NCBI RefSeq assembly: GCF_017875325.1 | Contig: NZ_JAGGMN010000001.1 | Span: 2,686,140 to 2,750,139, forward strand | Direction: 5' to 3' | DNA: 64,000 nt | From: Methanofollis sp. W23 | Lineage (GTDB): Archaea > Halobacteriota > Methanomicrobia > Methanomicrobiales > Methanofollaceae | Shown here: positions 43,370 to 56,367 of the stretch, piece by piece | Layout: the number at the start of each line of letters is the position of its first letter | Numbering within the stretch: the stretch's first letter is position 1 | Made by a program: the position numbers and the translations under genes | The notes under the pieces: generated by a model | Databases searched by the model: none | What the model was told of the DNA's origin: nothing | Seen by the model: only the letters and a program-made list of their open reading frames with translations

Positions 43370-44610
43370 TCTGTTACCGCGTAGATGGAGAACTTGCTCG
43401 CGAGTGCCTCGACCTCGGTCTTCACGTCTGCGATCTTCTCCTTGTTCTCGATGTCGTTGAGGACAGTGGCGATGAAGTGCCCGATGCTCTTCATCTCCTC
43501 TTCTTTCATGCCCCGTGAGGTGACTGCCGGGGTGCCGATCCGCAGCCCACTCGTCACGAAGGGAGAGAGGGTCTCGCGCGGGATGGTGTTCTTGTTGACG
43601 GTGATGCCGGCGTCGTGAAGGGCGTTCTCGGCGTCGAGTCCGGTGAGCCCCTTGTCGGAGAGGTCGAGGAGCATCAGGTGGTTGTCGGTGCCGCCTGAGA
43701 CGAGACGGAACCCTTCGCTGTCAAGGGTCTCGGCGAGGGTCCGTGCATTGGCGACGACCTGCTTGCAGTAGTCTTTGTATGACTGGGTCGAGGCTTCCTT
43801 GAAGCAGACGGCCTTGGCGGCGATGATGTGCATCAGCGGCCCGCCCTGCAGACCAGGGAAGATGGCTTTGTCGATAGCCTGCCCGAACTCTTCACGGCAC
43901 ATGATCGCTCCGCCGCGAGGGCCGCGGAGGGTCTTGTGGGTGGTTGTCGTGGTGAAGGGGAGGACGTCGACGGGAGAGTTGTGGAGTCCGGTGGCGACAA
44001 GCCCGGCGATGTGGGCGATGTCGGCCACACAGTAGGCCCCGACCTCTTCGGCGATCTCGCCAAAGACCTTGAAGTCGATCTCGCGCGGGTAGGCCGAGGC
44101 GCCGCAGACGATCATCTGGGGCTTCTCTTTCCTGGCCATCTCGTCGAGGGCGGCGTAGTCGAGCACTTCGGTCTCGTGGTCGACGCCGTACTGGACGACG
44201 TTGTATCTCTTGCCCGAGAAACTCACCGGGGATCCATGGGAGAGGTGGCCGCCCTCGGAGAGCTTCATGGACATGATCTTGTCGCCGTAGTTGATGGTGG
44301 AGAAGTAGACGGCCATGTTGGCGCCAGAGCCCGAGTGGGCCTGGACGTTGGCGTGCTCCGCACCGAAGAGGGTGCACAGGCGGTCTTTTGCGAGGTTCTC
44401 GATGATGTCGTAGTACTCGCATCCCCCGTAGTAGCGCTTGCCGGGGTAGCCTTCTGCATATTTGTTGGTCAGGATCGAGCCCGCGGTTTCGAGGACTGCC
44501 TTGGAGACAACATTTTCAGATGCGATCAGTTCAAGCCCGTTTGTCTGCCGCAGCCGCTCTTTTTCGATGAGTGCTGCGATTTCGGGATCGGTATTGGCAA
44601 GACTAGACAT
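43366..44610 (-). CDS. glyA: Serine hydroxymethyltransferase
   Basis: A 414-residue PLP enzyme that converts serine to glycine, moving C1 to a folate-type carrier. '[14 protein letters not shown]' is the N-terminal motif, and the PLP lysine lies in '[14 protein letters not shown]'. Other motifs are '[14 protein letters not shown]' and '[18 protein letters not shown]'. The sequence has the bacterial/H4F-type pattern rather than that of the shorter divergent methanopterin-linked enzymes; this is a judgement by eye. It is the first gene of the operon with folD, the DHPS-like gene and cofE. A TATA-like 'cataatacctat' lies about 20 bp upstream on the minus strand. Confidence 0.95.
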   Translation of the reverse strand: MSSLANTDPEIAALIEKERLRQTNGLELIASENVVSKAVLETAGSILTNKYAEGYPGKRYYGGCEYYDIIENLAKDRLCTLFGAEHANVQAHSGSGANMAVYFSTINYGDKIMSMKLSEGGHLSHGSPVSFSGKRYNVVQYGVDHETEVLDYAALDEMARKEKPQMIVCGASAYPREIDFKVFGEIAEEVGAYCVADIAHIAGLVATGLHNSPVDVLPFTTTTTHKTLRGPRGGAIMCREEFGQAIDKAIFPGLQGGPLMHIIAAKAVCFKEASTQSYKDYCKQVVANARTLAETLDSEGFRLVSGGTDNHLMLLDLSDKGLTGLDAENALHDAGITVNKNTIPRETLSPFVTSGLRIGTPAVTSRGMKEEEMKSIGHFIATVLNDIENKEKIADVKTEVEALASKFSIYAVTE

Positions 44611-45383
44611 GTACAGGAATGTTGTATTGAATAGGTATTATGTCTTCGTCCGGCGGTCTTCTGGATGCGGTGGCCGGGGATCCCGGGAGATGGCAGGGTC
44701 GGGTTCATGTCCAGGGGGGGGGAGGGGTCATGGATCGGTCCGGTTTTCTGGGAGAATGGCCCTGTAAATATCTTTACCAATCTGTCCTCACGAGCATTCC
44801 TGGTGCGAAGACGTGGGGAGGCGACTGGTTGCATCTCGCGTCCGTCCCGAAGAATTGGCTCTGTAGTGTTCCTCGCCGATGTGACTTCGTTCACCTGCCT
44901 TCATTGTTACGCGCCGGAGGGCTCTGCGAGAGGTCTTGGGAGGTCCCTCATCGCCGCCCTCCCTTCTCTTTGGTCCACGGGGTGCACCCCATGGAATCCC
45001 TCGTGATGAGGAGAGGTGGGAGGCGGAGACTTGAATGGGGCCTTCACCGATTATCCGGTCTTGAAAAAAGAGAAATCACAAATCACGCGACAAAAAATTT
45101 TAATTTTCATCCAGTATTTTTTAGGCGTGTTCTCACTTCATGCATGATCCTACAGACCTGAAATCGGTCAATCGGGTCAGGTCAGGGGACCGGGGACCGG
45201 GGGTTCCAGATGGAGAGAAGACATGGGGTACGGATGGAGGTATGCTCCAGCGCTCCAGCGAAGGTAGGATCTACCTGGGAGAATGTCTCTCACGTCTTTA
45301 ACCTTGATTCGTCGCAGGAATACCGCAGGATAAGAGCACAAGGATTATAGGGCAATAGAATCATCATTATTTCGAGGGAAGAT
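44611..45383. repeat. Intergenic region, partial repeat end
   Basis: About 770 bases without a supported gene. 'ggctctgtagtgttcctc' at 44857-44874 resembles a left element end, and 44940-45010 has a repeat-like body. A/T-rich 45060-45125 may hold a promoter-like or terminator-like stretch. 'gagggaag' before 45384 is the ribosome-binding site of the coiled-coil gene. Confidence 0.4.
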
Positions 45384-45941
45384 ATGCTCAAAAAGGATGC
45401 AAAAGTAAAATTTCTTGAGCATCAACTTGAAGAGAGGGAGCGGGAGATGTCTATGCAGGGTGCAGAGAAGACTTTTATCAACGAGGGAGACGAGCGGATC
45501 TACCGGCTTGAGCAGCGGGTGAGAGATCTTGAGGCCCTGGTCAAGGGGTTGACTGAAGAGATGCTTGACCTCAAGACGGTCACGATGAAGATCGATCACG
45601 CCTTTGAGGTGAGAGTGAAGGCCGCGGAGAAACCGAGGCACCAGGTTCTGGTCGAAGAGGTACCTGGGGAGAAGGAAGAACCGGCCCCTGTGCCGGCTCC
45701 TGAAAAAAAGGTCTCCATGCCCGTGGAAGAGGACGAGAGGGACCTGGACCTGATCATGCAGACCGACGGCACACTTAAGCGCGAGCGCCGCCATGGGTCT
45801 GATTATATTATCGCCCCCACTAGGTATCAGGCGCCCCCCAGTCTGATCGGGAGGCGCAAGGGTGAGAAGTCCAGCAGTTCCGGTCGAAAGAGCGGAGAGA
45901 TCATCTTCGCTGAGGAAGAAGACGACTCTATTACGAAATAA
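45384..45941 (+). CDS. Uncharacterised coiled-coil protein upstream of smc
   Basis: A 185-residue acidic/basic protein. Residues 1-75 form heptads typical of a coiled coil ('RIYRLEQRVRDLEALVKGL'). A proline/glutamate-rich linker (about 90-115) and a conserved-looking segment 'LDLIMQTDGTLKRERRHGSD' (about 120-140) follow, then a Lys/Ser-rich tail. It lies 11 bp before smc with the same orientation and is probably translated from the same message. Its family is not known to me; a role with condensin is only inferred. Confidence 0.75.
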   Translation: MLKKDAKVKFLEHQLEEREREMSMQGAEKTFINEGDERIYRLEQRVRDLEALVKGLTEEMLDLKTVTMKIDHAFEVRVKAAEKPRHQVLVEEVPGEKEEPAPVPAPEKKVSMPVEEDERDLDLIMQTDGTLKRERRHGSDYIIAPTRYQAPPSLIGRRKGEKSSSSGRKSGEIIFAEEEDDSITK

Positions 45942-45952
45942 GGGGCTGTTGG

Positions 45953-48900
45953 GTGTACATTACCGGGATTGAGATCGATAATTTCAAGTCTTTTGCGAAA
46001 AAGACGAGAATCCCATTTTTAGAGGGTTTCACTGTCATCTCAGGCCCGAACGGTTCTGGTAAAAGTAATATTATCGACAGTCTCCTCTTCGCCCTGGCAC
46101 TCTCCAGTTCGCGTGGACTCAGGGCTGAGAAGTTGACCGACCTCATCAACCTCAATTCTGGAAAAAATACTGCCGAGGTGGGAATAACTTTCTCTGACGG
46201 GACCGAGATCAGGCGACGGATCAAGCGGACGGCGTCAAACTATTATTCATACAATTATCTCAATGGCAAACTTGTCAAGCAGAACGATATTGTCGAGTTC
46301 CTTGCAAAGTTTGGGGTCAAACCTGAGGGATATAATGTGGTGATGCAGGGTGACATCACCAGGATTATGGAGATGAGCGACTTCGAGCGCCGCAAGATCA
46401 TTGATGAGATCGCTGGCGTCTCGGAGTTCGAGGGAAAGAAGGCCCGGGCCCTTGATGAACTCGAGGTGGTGCGCGAGCGGATCGAGCGCGAAGAGGTGGT
46501 GCTCTTTGAACTCGATGCGAGGCTTGAGGAACTGAAGCACGAGCGTGAGCAGGCCCTGGCATATCGTCACTGGCAGGAACAACTCGAGCATTTCAAGGGG
46601 TGTCGTGCCGCGGCGCAGCTGCGCGATATGGAGAAGGAGCACACGTCTCTCCTTTCAAAGGTGGCTGATGCAGAGACTGACCTTGAGCGGACGCTCTTGG
46701 ATCTCGGGATCGAGCAGAACGACCTTGAGTACCTGCGTGGGGATCTCAAAGAGGTCGATGCAGAGATCAATGAGAAGAGCGGGAGCGAATACCTGAAGAT
46801 GATCTCGGCCCTTGAAGGCGCTAAGGGGAGGATCAAGGTATCTGAGTCGACGATCGCGAGGTTGAAGAAGGAAAAAGAAGGGAACCTTGAGGGGGTCAAC
46901 CGTGCGTTCCTTGATGAGAAGCGTGCTTCTGAGCGGGTGCAGGAGTGCACCACGCAGATCAGGACGCTCTCGGTCGACCGGGCAAATCTCTCGATGGAAC
47001 TTGCCGGTGCAAAGGCGGCGGTCGAGAACCTGGAGGCCGAGATCGCACGCGGCGGGCAGGCGGCAGAAGACCTGAAAGAGCACCTCTTCTCCCTGATGAG
47101 GGGGGTGGAGGAGAAGAAAGGGGCACGCTCAGAGTATCTGCATCGCCAGGATCTCCTGATTGAAAAAAGTCGGATGCGGACCTCGGAGATGGAGCGTCTT
47201 CAGGCCCGTCTTGATGAGGTGCGGTCAGGCAGGGAGGGGCTTGCCGCTGAGGTCGAGAAAGTGCGGAAGGCGTCGGCCGCTCTGGTGGAGAAGAAGAGTG
47301 CCCTTGACCGTGACCTTTCGAAGGCGGAGAGTACGCTCTTTGGTCGGAGGTCGTCTCTTGAGCGGATCAGGAAAGAACTCCAGGACACTGAGCGTGAGTT
47401 GATGCGGCTTGAGGCCCAGCAGCAGTCGCGCGGTGGCGTGGGGGGGCCTGCGCTTGAGGCCGTTCTTGGGATGGACGGTGTCTGTGGGACAGTGGCGCAG
47501 CTTGGGAAGACGCCGCCTGAGTATGCCACCGCGCTGGATGTGGCGGCCGGGGGAAAGTTGCGCTATGTCGTCGCTGAGAGTGATGGGGTGGCGGCTGAGG
47601 CGATCCGGTACCTCAAGGAGCAGCGTCTCGGGCGGTTGACTTTCCTTCCTATGAATAAACTGAAGCGGAGGGAGTATCCACCGGTGCGGGAAGCTGGGGT
47701 GGTCGGGTATGCGAAGGACCTCCTCTCTTTTGGTCCAGAGTACGACCTTGCTTTCCAGCAGGTCTTCGGGACGACGCTGGTCGTTGAAACCCTGGCGAAT
47801 GCACGGCGGTTGATGGGGCGGTACAGGATGGTCACGCTGGAGGGCGAACTTCTGGAGCGCTCAGGAGCGATGACTGGCGGCTATCTAAAGAAGAAGCAGC
47901 AGGGTGGGTTCGGTGCGGCGGTCGAGGACGAGATCGCACGTCTTTCGATTTCGCTTGCAGAGAAGAGGGAGGAGGCTACGGAGTTTGAGCGTTCTGTCGC
48001 CCGTCTCACCTCTGAGGCCGAAGAGTTGCGGAGGCGCCGCTCAGGGATCGAGCAGGAGGCGGCACGGTATGCGATGGTCCTCGAGGAGTACGAACGTCGG
48101 ACGACCTCGCAGCAGAGTGATGAGGGGGAGTTTGCCACATCGCTTGCCGCCCTCAAGGCTGAGGTGGAGGAGAGCGCGGGAGAACTTGCCTTGGTCGAGG
48201 CCGCGCTGGACACGGTGGGAGATGAGATTGCGGCGCTGGACCGGGAGGTCGAGGGCCTCAAGCAGGAGTTGGACGATACTGAGATCCCGCGGCTCACCGA
48301 GGAGTTGGAGCAGAGGCGTCGGGAGTGCGAGGGGATCGAGCGTCGTCTCCGGAACAAGGAGGCAGATGTTGCCGATGCCCAGCGCGAGAGGCAGTACTTT
48401 GAGCGGCGGGTGGAGGAACTTGCCGCCGAGCGGGAACGCCTGGCAGAGAAGAATGCCGGGATTGATGCCGAGGTCTCGGGGGCGGAGGCCGAGATCGCGT
48501 CGGCAAAGGCCGAGATCGCCGGGCTTGAAGAGCGGCAGAAGGTGTTCTCGACTGAACTTGACGGGCTGCGTAAAAAACGCGAAGAGGTTGCAGGGGCGAT
48601 TACAGAGGCCGAGAAGCGGTGTGCGGGACTGAATGCAAAGGCCGATCGGGTCCGTCTCCTTATCGTCTCCTACAAGGAGAAGGTTACAGGGTTGGCCGCG
48701 GAGATCGAGGAACTGCGCGGGCACGCGGGGGAGGAGACTGATCTCTCACTCTCCCAGATCGAGGACGGGATCGCAGAGGCGGAACGGAATATGCGCGCCA
48801 TCGGGGCGGTGAACATGCTGGCCATAGAGGAGTATGGGCGGGTGTGCGACCGTATCAACGAGCGGACTGAGAAGAAGAATGTGCTCTCCGGGGAGAGGAC

Positions 48901-49393
48901 GTCGATCCTTGAGCGGATCGAGCATTTTGATACCCTGAAATATGACTCTTTTATGGAGGCTTTCCGCGCGATCGATGCGAACTTCAGGGAGATCTTTGCT
49001 TGTCTGACTGCAGGGAGTGGACATCTGAACCTCGAGAATCCTGACGACCCCTTCTCAGGGGGGCTCTCATTTGCGGTACGGCCGAGAGGGAAGAAGGTCC
49101 AGCTCCTCTCTGCGCTTTCGGGGGGGGAGAAGTCGCTGACCACCCTGGCGTTCCTCTTCTCGATTCAAAAGTTCATGCCCGCCCCGTTCTATGCCTTCGA
49201 TGAGGTGGATATGTTCCTTGATGGGGCAAATGTTGAGCAGGTTGCTGCCATGATCAGGGAACTTTCCAGGAATGCCCAGTTCATCTCGGTCTCTCTGCGC
49301 AAGCCGATGATTGAGCGGGCTGACCGGGTGATGGGTGTGACGATCCGCCCTGACAAGAGTACGCTTGTGACCGGTGTCGAGAATCATGCATGA
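45953..49393 (+). CDS. smc: Chromosome segregation ATPase SMC
   Basis: A 1146-residue SMC protein. The N-terminal ATPase half has 'FTVISGPNGSGKSNIIDSL' (Walker A). Two long coiled coils (about 165-450 and 640-970) flank a hinge at about 460-630 ('VCGTVAQLGKTPPEYATAL'). The C-terminal half has the signature 'LSGGEKSLTTLAF' and Walker B 'FYAFDEVDMFLDGANVE'. It organises chromosomes as the archaeal/bacterial condensin core. It starts at GTG 45953 with 'agggg' upstream. Its stop overlaps the start of scpA by 8 bp, so smc, scpA and scpB are coupled. Confidence 0.97.
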   Translation: MYITGIEIDNFKSFAKKTRIPFLEGFTVISGPNGSGKSNIIDSLLFALALSSSRGLRAEKLTDLINLNSGKNTAEVGITFSDGTEIRRRIKRTASNYYSYNYLNGKLVKQNDIVEFLAKFGVKPEGYNVVMQGDITRIMEMSDFERRKIIDEIAGVSEFEGKKARALDELEVVRERIEREEVVLFELDARLEELKHEREQALAYRHWQEQLEHFKGCRAAAQLRDMEKEHTSLLSKVADAETDLERTLLDLGIEQNDLEYLRGDLKEVDAEINEKSGSEYLKMISALEGAKGRIKVSESTIARLKKEKEGNLEGVNRAFLDEKRASERVQECTTQIRTLSVDRANLSMELAGAKAAVENLEAEIARGGQAAEDLKEHLFSLMRGVEEKKGARSEYLHRQDLLIEKSRMRTSEMERLQARLDEVRSGREGLAAEVEKVRKASAALVEKKSALDRDLSKAESTLFGRRSSLERIRKELQDTERELMRLEAQQQSRGGVGGPALEAVLGMDGVCGTVAQLGKTPPEYATALDVAAGGKLRYVVAESDGVAAEAIRYLKEQRLGRLTFLPMNKLKRREYPPVREAGVVGYAKDLLSFGPEYDLAFQQVFGTTLVVETLANARRLMGRYRMVTLEGELLERSGAMTGGYLKKKQQGGFGAAVEDEIARLSISLAEKREEATEFERSVARLTSEAEELRRRRSGIEQEAARYAMVLEEYERRTTSQQSDEGEFATSLAALKAEVEESAGELALVEAALDTVGDEIAALDREVEGLKQELDDTEIPRLTEELEQRRRECEGIERRLRNKEADVADAQRERQYFERRVEELAAERERLAEKNAGIDAEVSGAEAEIASAKAEIAGLEERQKVFSTELDGLRKKREEVAGAITEAEKRCAGLNAKADRVRLLIVSYKEKVTGLAAEIEELRGHAGEETDLSLSQIEDGIAEAERNMRAIGAVNMLAIEEYGRVCDRINERTEKKNVLSGERTSILERIEHFDTLKYDSFMEAFRAIDANFREIFACLTAGSGHLNLENPDDPFSGGLSFAVRPRGKKVQLLSALSGGEKSLTTLAFLFSIQKFMPAPFYAFDEVDMFLDGANVEQVAAMIRELSRNAQFISVSLRKPMIERADRVMGVTIRPDKSTLVTGVENHA

Positions 49394-50105
49394 GGAGCCT
49401 GTAGAGATTCTGGTCCAGCTCGCGGAGCGGGGTGAGATCGATCCATGGAATATCGACATCGTCGAAGTGACAGATCGCTTTCTCTCTGAACTTGAACGGC
49501 GCCGTGAACTGGACCTCAGGATCTCGGGGCGCACACTTTTTTTTGCGGCGACATTGCTGAGGATGAAGTCGGAGTACCTTACGACTGATCCGTTTGAAGA
49601 TGAGGGTGAGGACGATCTGGACGGGTCAGAGGAGGATGAAGAGATCCTTGAGTGTGCCGCTGATGAGACTGAACCAATCGAGCAGTTGGAGCGCGAGATT
49701 CAACGGCGTATCGGTCGCAAGAAAGTGCGCCGCAGGCCAGTCACACTCTATGAACTGATCACTGAGTTGAAAGCGGCGGAGAAAGAGGAGCGCCGTCGTC
49801 ACCGGAGGCGCGCGCAGCAGCAGGAGATCCCTCCTCCTCATGTCAGTGAGGTTGTGGCGGTGGCCCATGATGAGGATTATGGAGGTGCGGCCGGGGCCGT
49901 GCTCGGTTGCTATGAGTCTCTGGCTCCTGGTGGGGAGACAGTGACAGTGCGCGCACTTTGTGATTCTTTAGGGAAGAGAACGATAGATGTCTATATCCCA
50001 CTTCTTTTTCTTACCCTGGAGGGAGAAGTGGCGCTCTGGCAGGAGGAATATTTTGGTGATGTGTACGTGAGGAGGGATCTGCATGGACAGAGTCGCGATG
50101 CTTGA
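49386..50105 (+). CDS. scpA: Segregation and condensation protein A
   Basis: A 239-residue kleisin that bridges the SMC heads. 'PVEILVQLAERGEIDPWNIDIVEVTDRF' is split here as 'EILVQLAERGEIDPWNID', the typical N-terminal kleisin helix. The centre is acidic and variable, and the C-terminal winged helix contains 'TVRALCDSLGKRTIDVYIP'. ATG 49386 overlaps the end of smc (TGA at 49391). The 3' end overlaps scpB by 23 bp. Shorter than many bacterial ScpA proteins, as usual in archaea. Confidence 0.93.
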   Translation: MHEEPVEILVQLAERGEIDPWNIDIVEVTDRFLSELERRRELDLRISGRTLFFAATLLRMKSEYLTTDPFEDEGEDDLDGSEEDEEILECAADETEPIEQLEREIQRRIGRKKVRRRPVTLYELITELKAAEKEERRRHRRRAQQQEIPPPHVSEVVAVAHDEDYGGAAGAVLGCYESLAPGGETVTVRALCDSLGKRTIDVYIPLLFLTLEGEVALWQEEYFGDVYVRRDLHGQSRDA

Positions 50106-50565
50106 AGCCATTCTCTTTGTGGCAGGTGCGCCTGTTGATTATAGGGATATTGCAAAGATGCTTAAAGTGCGGGGCGATGAGGTGCCGGCGCTTGCATCTG
50201 AGTTGAAAACTCGGCTGGAGGGGCGCGCAGCTCCTCTTGAGGTGCTCGATTCTGGTGAAACTCTGTACATGGTCCTTAAGGAGGAGTATAGCGAGTTTGT
50301 TTATCCTTTGATGCGCCCTGAGATTTCTCGTGCGGTTTTACGCACGCTTTCGGTGATCGCATACCGGCAGCCGATGCTCCAGAGTGATCTTGTGGGGGTG
50401 CGCGGGAGTGGAGCATATGCGCATGTGGAGGAACTTGTGGAGCGGGGTCTGGTGGCGCGTCAGCGGAGCGGGCGGAGTTATGAACTCCAGACGACTCCTG
50501 AATTCTCCCGGTATTTTAAAACTGCAACCCTTTCGAGTGTCCAGGAACGCCTGGATGTGCGGTAG
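50083..50565 (+). CDS. scpB: Segregation and condensation protein B
   Basis: A 160-residue protein with two winged helices that binds ScpA. 'AMLEAILFVAGAPVDYRDI' is the first, and 'LRTLSVIAYRQPMLQSDLVGVRG' with 'VEELVERGLVARQRSGRSYEL' form the second. It is the last gene of the smc operon. A perfect palindrome at 50578-50599 and a hairpin at 50614-50647 follow the stop. Confidence 0.94.
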   Translation: MDRVAMLEAILFVAGAPVDYRDIAKMLKVRGDEVPALASELKTRLEGRAAPLEVLDSGETLYMVLKEEYSEFVYPLMRPEISRAVLRTLSVIAYRQPMLQSDLVGVRGSGAYAHVEELVERGLVARQRSGRSYELQTTPEFSRYFKTATLSSVQERLDVR

Positions 50566-50577
50566 TTATTTATGCTG

Positions 50578-50599
50578 GACCTTACAACATTGTAAGGTC
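50578..50599. promoter_or_regulatory. Perfect palindrome downstream of scpB
   Basis: Arms 'gaccttacaa' and 'ttgtaaggtc' (10 bp each) are separated by 'ca'. It could be a transcription factor operator or an RNA hairpin; it lies 13 bp after the scpB stop and before the rRNA promoters. Confidence 0.5.
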
Positions 50600-50613
50600 G
50601 TGTCTGAGACGGT

Positions 50614-50648
50614 TTCCAGAGGGCTGCTCATGGGGTGGCCCTCTGGGG
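50614..50648 (+). terminator. Hairpin after the smc operon
   Basis: 'ccagagggc' and 'gccctctgg' form a 9-bp stem with a loop of about 11 bases. No long T tract follows, so termination activity is a guess. Confidence 0.4.
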
Positions 50649-50776
50649 ATTGTATTCTCGATCCTGGCTGTGGGCCGGGGTCGAAGGGTATATATGCGTC
50701 GAAGATTAACAATGATAACGCACAAGGTGACGGGGACTGGTTGCAATGCAACTGGTCTTTTGTTGGTCTTTGGGAA

Positions 50777-50852
50777 GTCTTCCTTTAACGCGCTCCTCCG
50801 GGGGTGTGACTGCGAAGGTTTATATCCTGAAGCGCCCAATATTGTTACCTCT
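50777..50852 (+). repeat. Direct repeat carrying an rRNA promoter, copy 1
   Basis: A 76-bp segment, 'gtcttcctttaacgcgctcc' at its start and 'attgttacctct' at its end, recurs identically at 50926-51001. It contains a complete TATA and initiator. Confidence 0.85.
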
Positions 50853-50925
50853 CAAAGTGACTGGGGTTCGATGAATCCGGCGAGATCGGAATCGAGCCTT
50901 TATGGGACCTGAGGCATCGGATGTG

Positions 50926-51001
50926 GTCTTCCTTTAACGCGCTCCTCCGGGGGTGTGACTGCGAAGGTTTATATCCTGAAGCGCCCAATATTGTTACCTC
51001 T
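50926..51001 (+). repeat. Direct repeat carrying an rRNA promoter, copy 2
   Basis: Second copy of the 76-bp promoter segment of 50777-50852. The exact identity suggests a recent duplication. Confidence 0.85.
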
Positions 51002-51325
51002 AAACGAGCATATGATGTTGGAGTCAGGGGCAGACAAGGTTTATATGTCCTGAACTCTAATATTGTTAGCACGCAAGGTGGCTGGCACCGAAGACCCCGG
51101 AATGTTCTGGGATCGGTGTTGGGCGACACCAATCTGGTTTGTCTTTCACTCGGTCTGAGCGAAGGTATATAACTGGTGAAGTGAAACATAATATGCCTCA
51201 ATGGGTGACCTCGAATCATATCTTTGGTTCGAGACAGTGACTCCAAAGGTTTATAACCTCTGAAGTCTAATACTGTATCCCCAAGAAGTCACTCGGGTGC
51301 GAGGAAGTTCGCCCCTGACAAAGGG

Positions 51326-51348
51326 CGCAGAATACTGTTCTGCGTTTT
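51326..51348 (+). promoter_or_regulatory. Leader hairpin with T tract upstream of 16S
   Basis: 'cgcagaa' (51326-51332) and 'ttctgcg' (51338-51344) form a 7-bp stem with a 5-base loop, followed by 'tttt'. It could be an attenuator or an antitermination/processing signal in the rRNA leader. Confidence 0.4.
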
Positions 51349-51396
51349 AATGGAGAATCAAAATCACCGAATTTGGTCGGTGTTGGTTCTGACGTT

Positions 51397-51437
51397 GGCA
51401 CTGGCAATGCGGAAATCTATCTAGCAACCGCTAATCC
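51397..51437 (+). other. 16S rRNA processing stem, 5' arm
   Basis: 'ggcactggcaat' and 'tctatctagcaaccg' pair with 'gttgctagtgcc' and 'cggttgttagataga' at 52940-52982 downstream of 16S. Unpaired bases between the helices resemble the bulge-helix-bulge cut by archaeal splicing endonuclease. Confidence 0.65.
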
Positions 51438-51465
51438 CTTTAAGAAAATAGTGTGCTTACTTTAA

Positions 51466-52932
<1,467 letters not shown>

Positions 52933-52993
52933 AACGAAATAGGGTTCGCGGTTGTTAGATAGACCGTAAAGTTGCTAGTGCCAAGAAGGGAGC

Positions 52994-53065
52994 GGGCTCA
53001 TAGATCAGTGGTAGATCGCCGCCTTTGCGAGGCGGAGGCCGAGGGTTCAAATCCCCCTGAGTCCA
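52994..53065 (+). tRNA. tRNA-Ala (UGC)
   Basis: A 72-nt cloverleaf between 16S and 23S. The acceptor 'gggctca' pairs with 'tgagtcc' (one G:U), and the anticodon stem-loop 'ccgcctttgcgaggcgg' has anticodon TGC. CCA is not encoded. The spacer position is standard in Euryarchaeota. Confidence 0.97.
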
Positions 53066-53146
53066 CTTTCAATGCACCTGGGGACGCAAGTCCTCAGGGA
53101 AGGGCTGAAGGTCAAGTCAATGACCTGAAGAGGCCGTGTAAAGGGA

Positions 53147-53185
53147 ATGCACATCGGGCGTCAAATGGGTTCAGCGGAACGCTGG
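53147..53185 (+). other. 23S rRNA processing stem, 5' arm
   Basis: 'atgcacatcgg' and 'gggttcagcggaa' pair with 'ccgatgtgcat' and 'ttccgttgaaccc' at 56084-56122. The unpaired 'gcgtcaaat' and 'gacgaaat' between the two helices fit a bulge-helix-bulge site. Confidence 0.7.
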
Positions 53186-56083
<2,898 letters not shown>

Positions 56084-56115
56084 CCAGTATTCCGTTGAAC
56101 CCAGACGAAATCCGA

Positions 56116-56145
56116 TGTGCATACCCTTAAATCATATAATGGTTA
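56116..56145 (+). promoter_or_regulatory. Promoter-like box upstream of tRNA-Cys and 5S
   Basis: 'gtgcatacccttaaatcata' has a TATA-like centre and overlaps the 23S processing arm. A near copy, 'gtgcatatccttatatcgta', lies upstream of the second 5S (56646-56670). Confidence 0.5.
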
Positions 56146-56169
56146 ACATTATAGACTGATAACACGGCT

Positions 56170-56241
56170 GCCAAGGTGGCGGAGCGGCTACGCGGTTGAC
56201 TGCAGATCAACTACACCCCGGTTCAAATCCGGGCCTTGGCT
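56170..56241 (+). tRNA. tRNA-Cys (GCA)
   Basis: A 72-nt tRNA. The acceptor 'gccaagg' pairs with 'ccttggc', the anticodon loop 'ctgcaga' gives GCA, and position 73 is U, the discriminator typical of tRNA-Cys. It lies between 23S and 5S, whereas many Euryarchaeota place it after 5S. Confidence 0.96.
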
Positions 56242-56248
56242 TTGGGTG

Positions 56249-56367
56249 ATAGCGGCCATAGCAACAGGGAAACACCTGGACTCTTTCCGAACCCAGAAGT
56301 TAAGCCTGTTCACGTATTGCCTTGTACTGAGTTGCGCGAGCACTTGGGAACGGTAATGCGCTGCTAT
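56249..56367 (+). rRNA. 5S ribosomal RNA, copy 1
   Basis: A 119-nt 5S with 'atagcggccatagc' at the start and 'gcgctgctat' at the end closing helix I. The conserved 'ccgaacccagaagttaagcc' loop lies near 56298. It differs from copy 2 at one base, 'ggtaatgcg' versus 'ggtagtgcg'. Confidence 0.96.

Larger units (their letters stand above)
50686..51290 (+). promoter_or_regulatory. Tandem rRNA promoters (about six)
   Basis: Six copies of a BRE/TATA-like box 'aaggtttatat' or close variants start near 50685, 50815, 50965, 51036, 51163 and 51245. Most are followed about 20-28 bp later by a similar initiator region 'taatattgtta' or 'taatactgta'. This is the arrangement of tandem rRNA promoters known in haloarchaea. 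P2 and P3 lie in a direct repeat of 76 bp (50777-50852 and 50926-51001). Confidence 0.75.

Noticed and set aside
45060-45130. A/T-rich stretch as small RNA gene
   Set aside because: It has a TATA-like look but no stable fold or conserved sequence visible, so no RNA was called.
50777-51250. Short open frames in the rRNA leader, including matching ones from the two 76-bp repeats
   Set aside because: They are by-products of repeated promoter DNA, with no ribosome-binding sites or family features.
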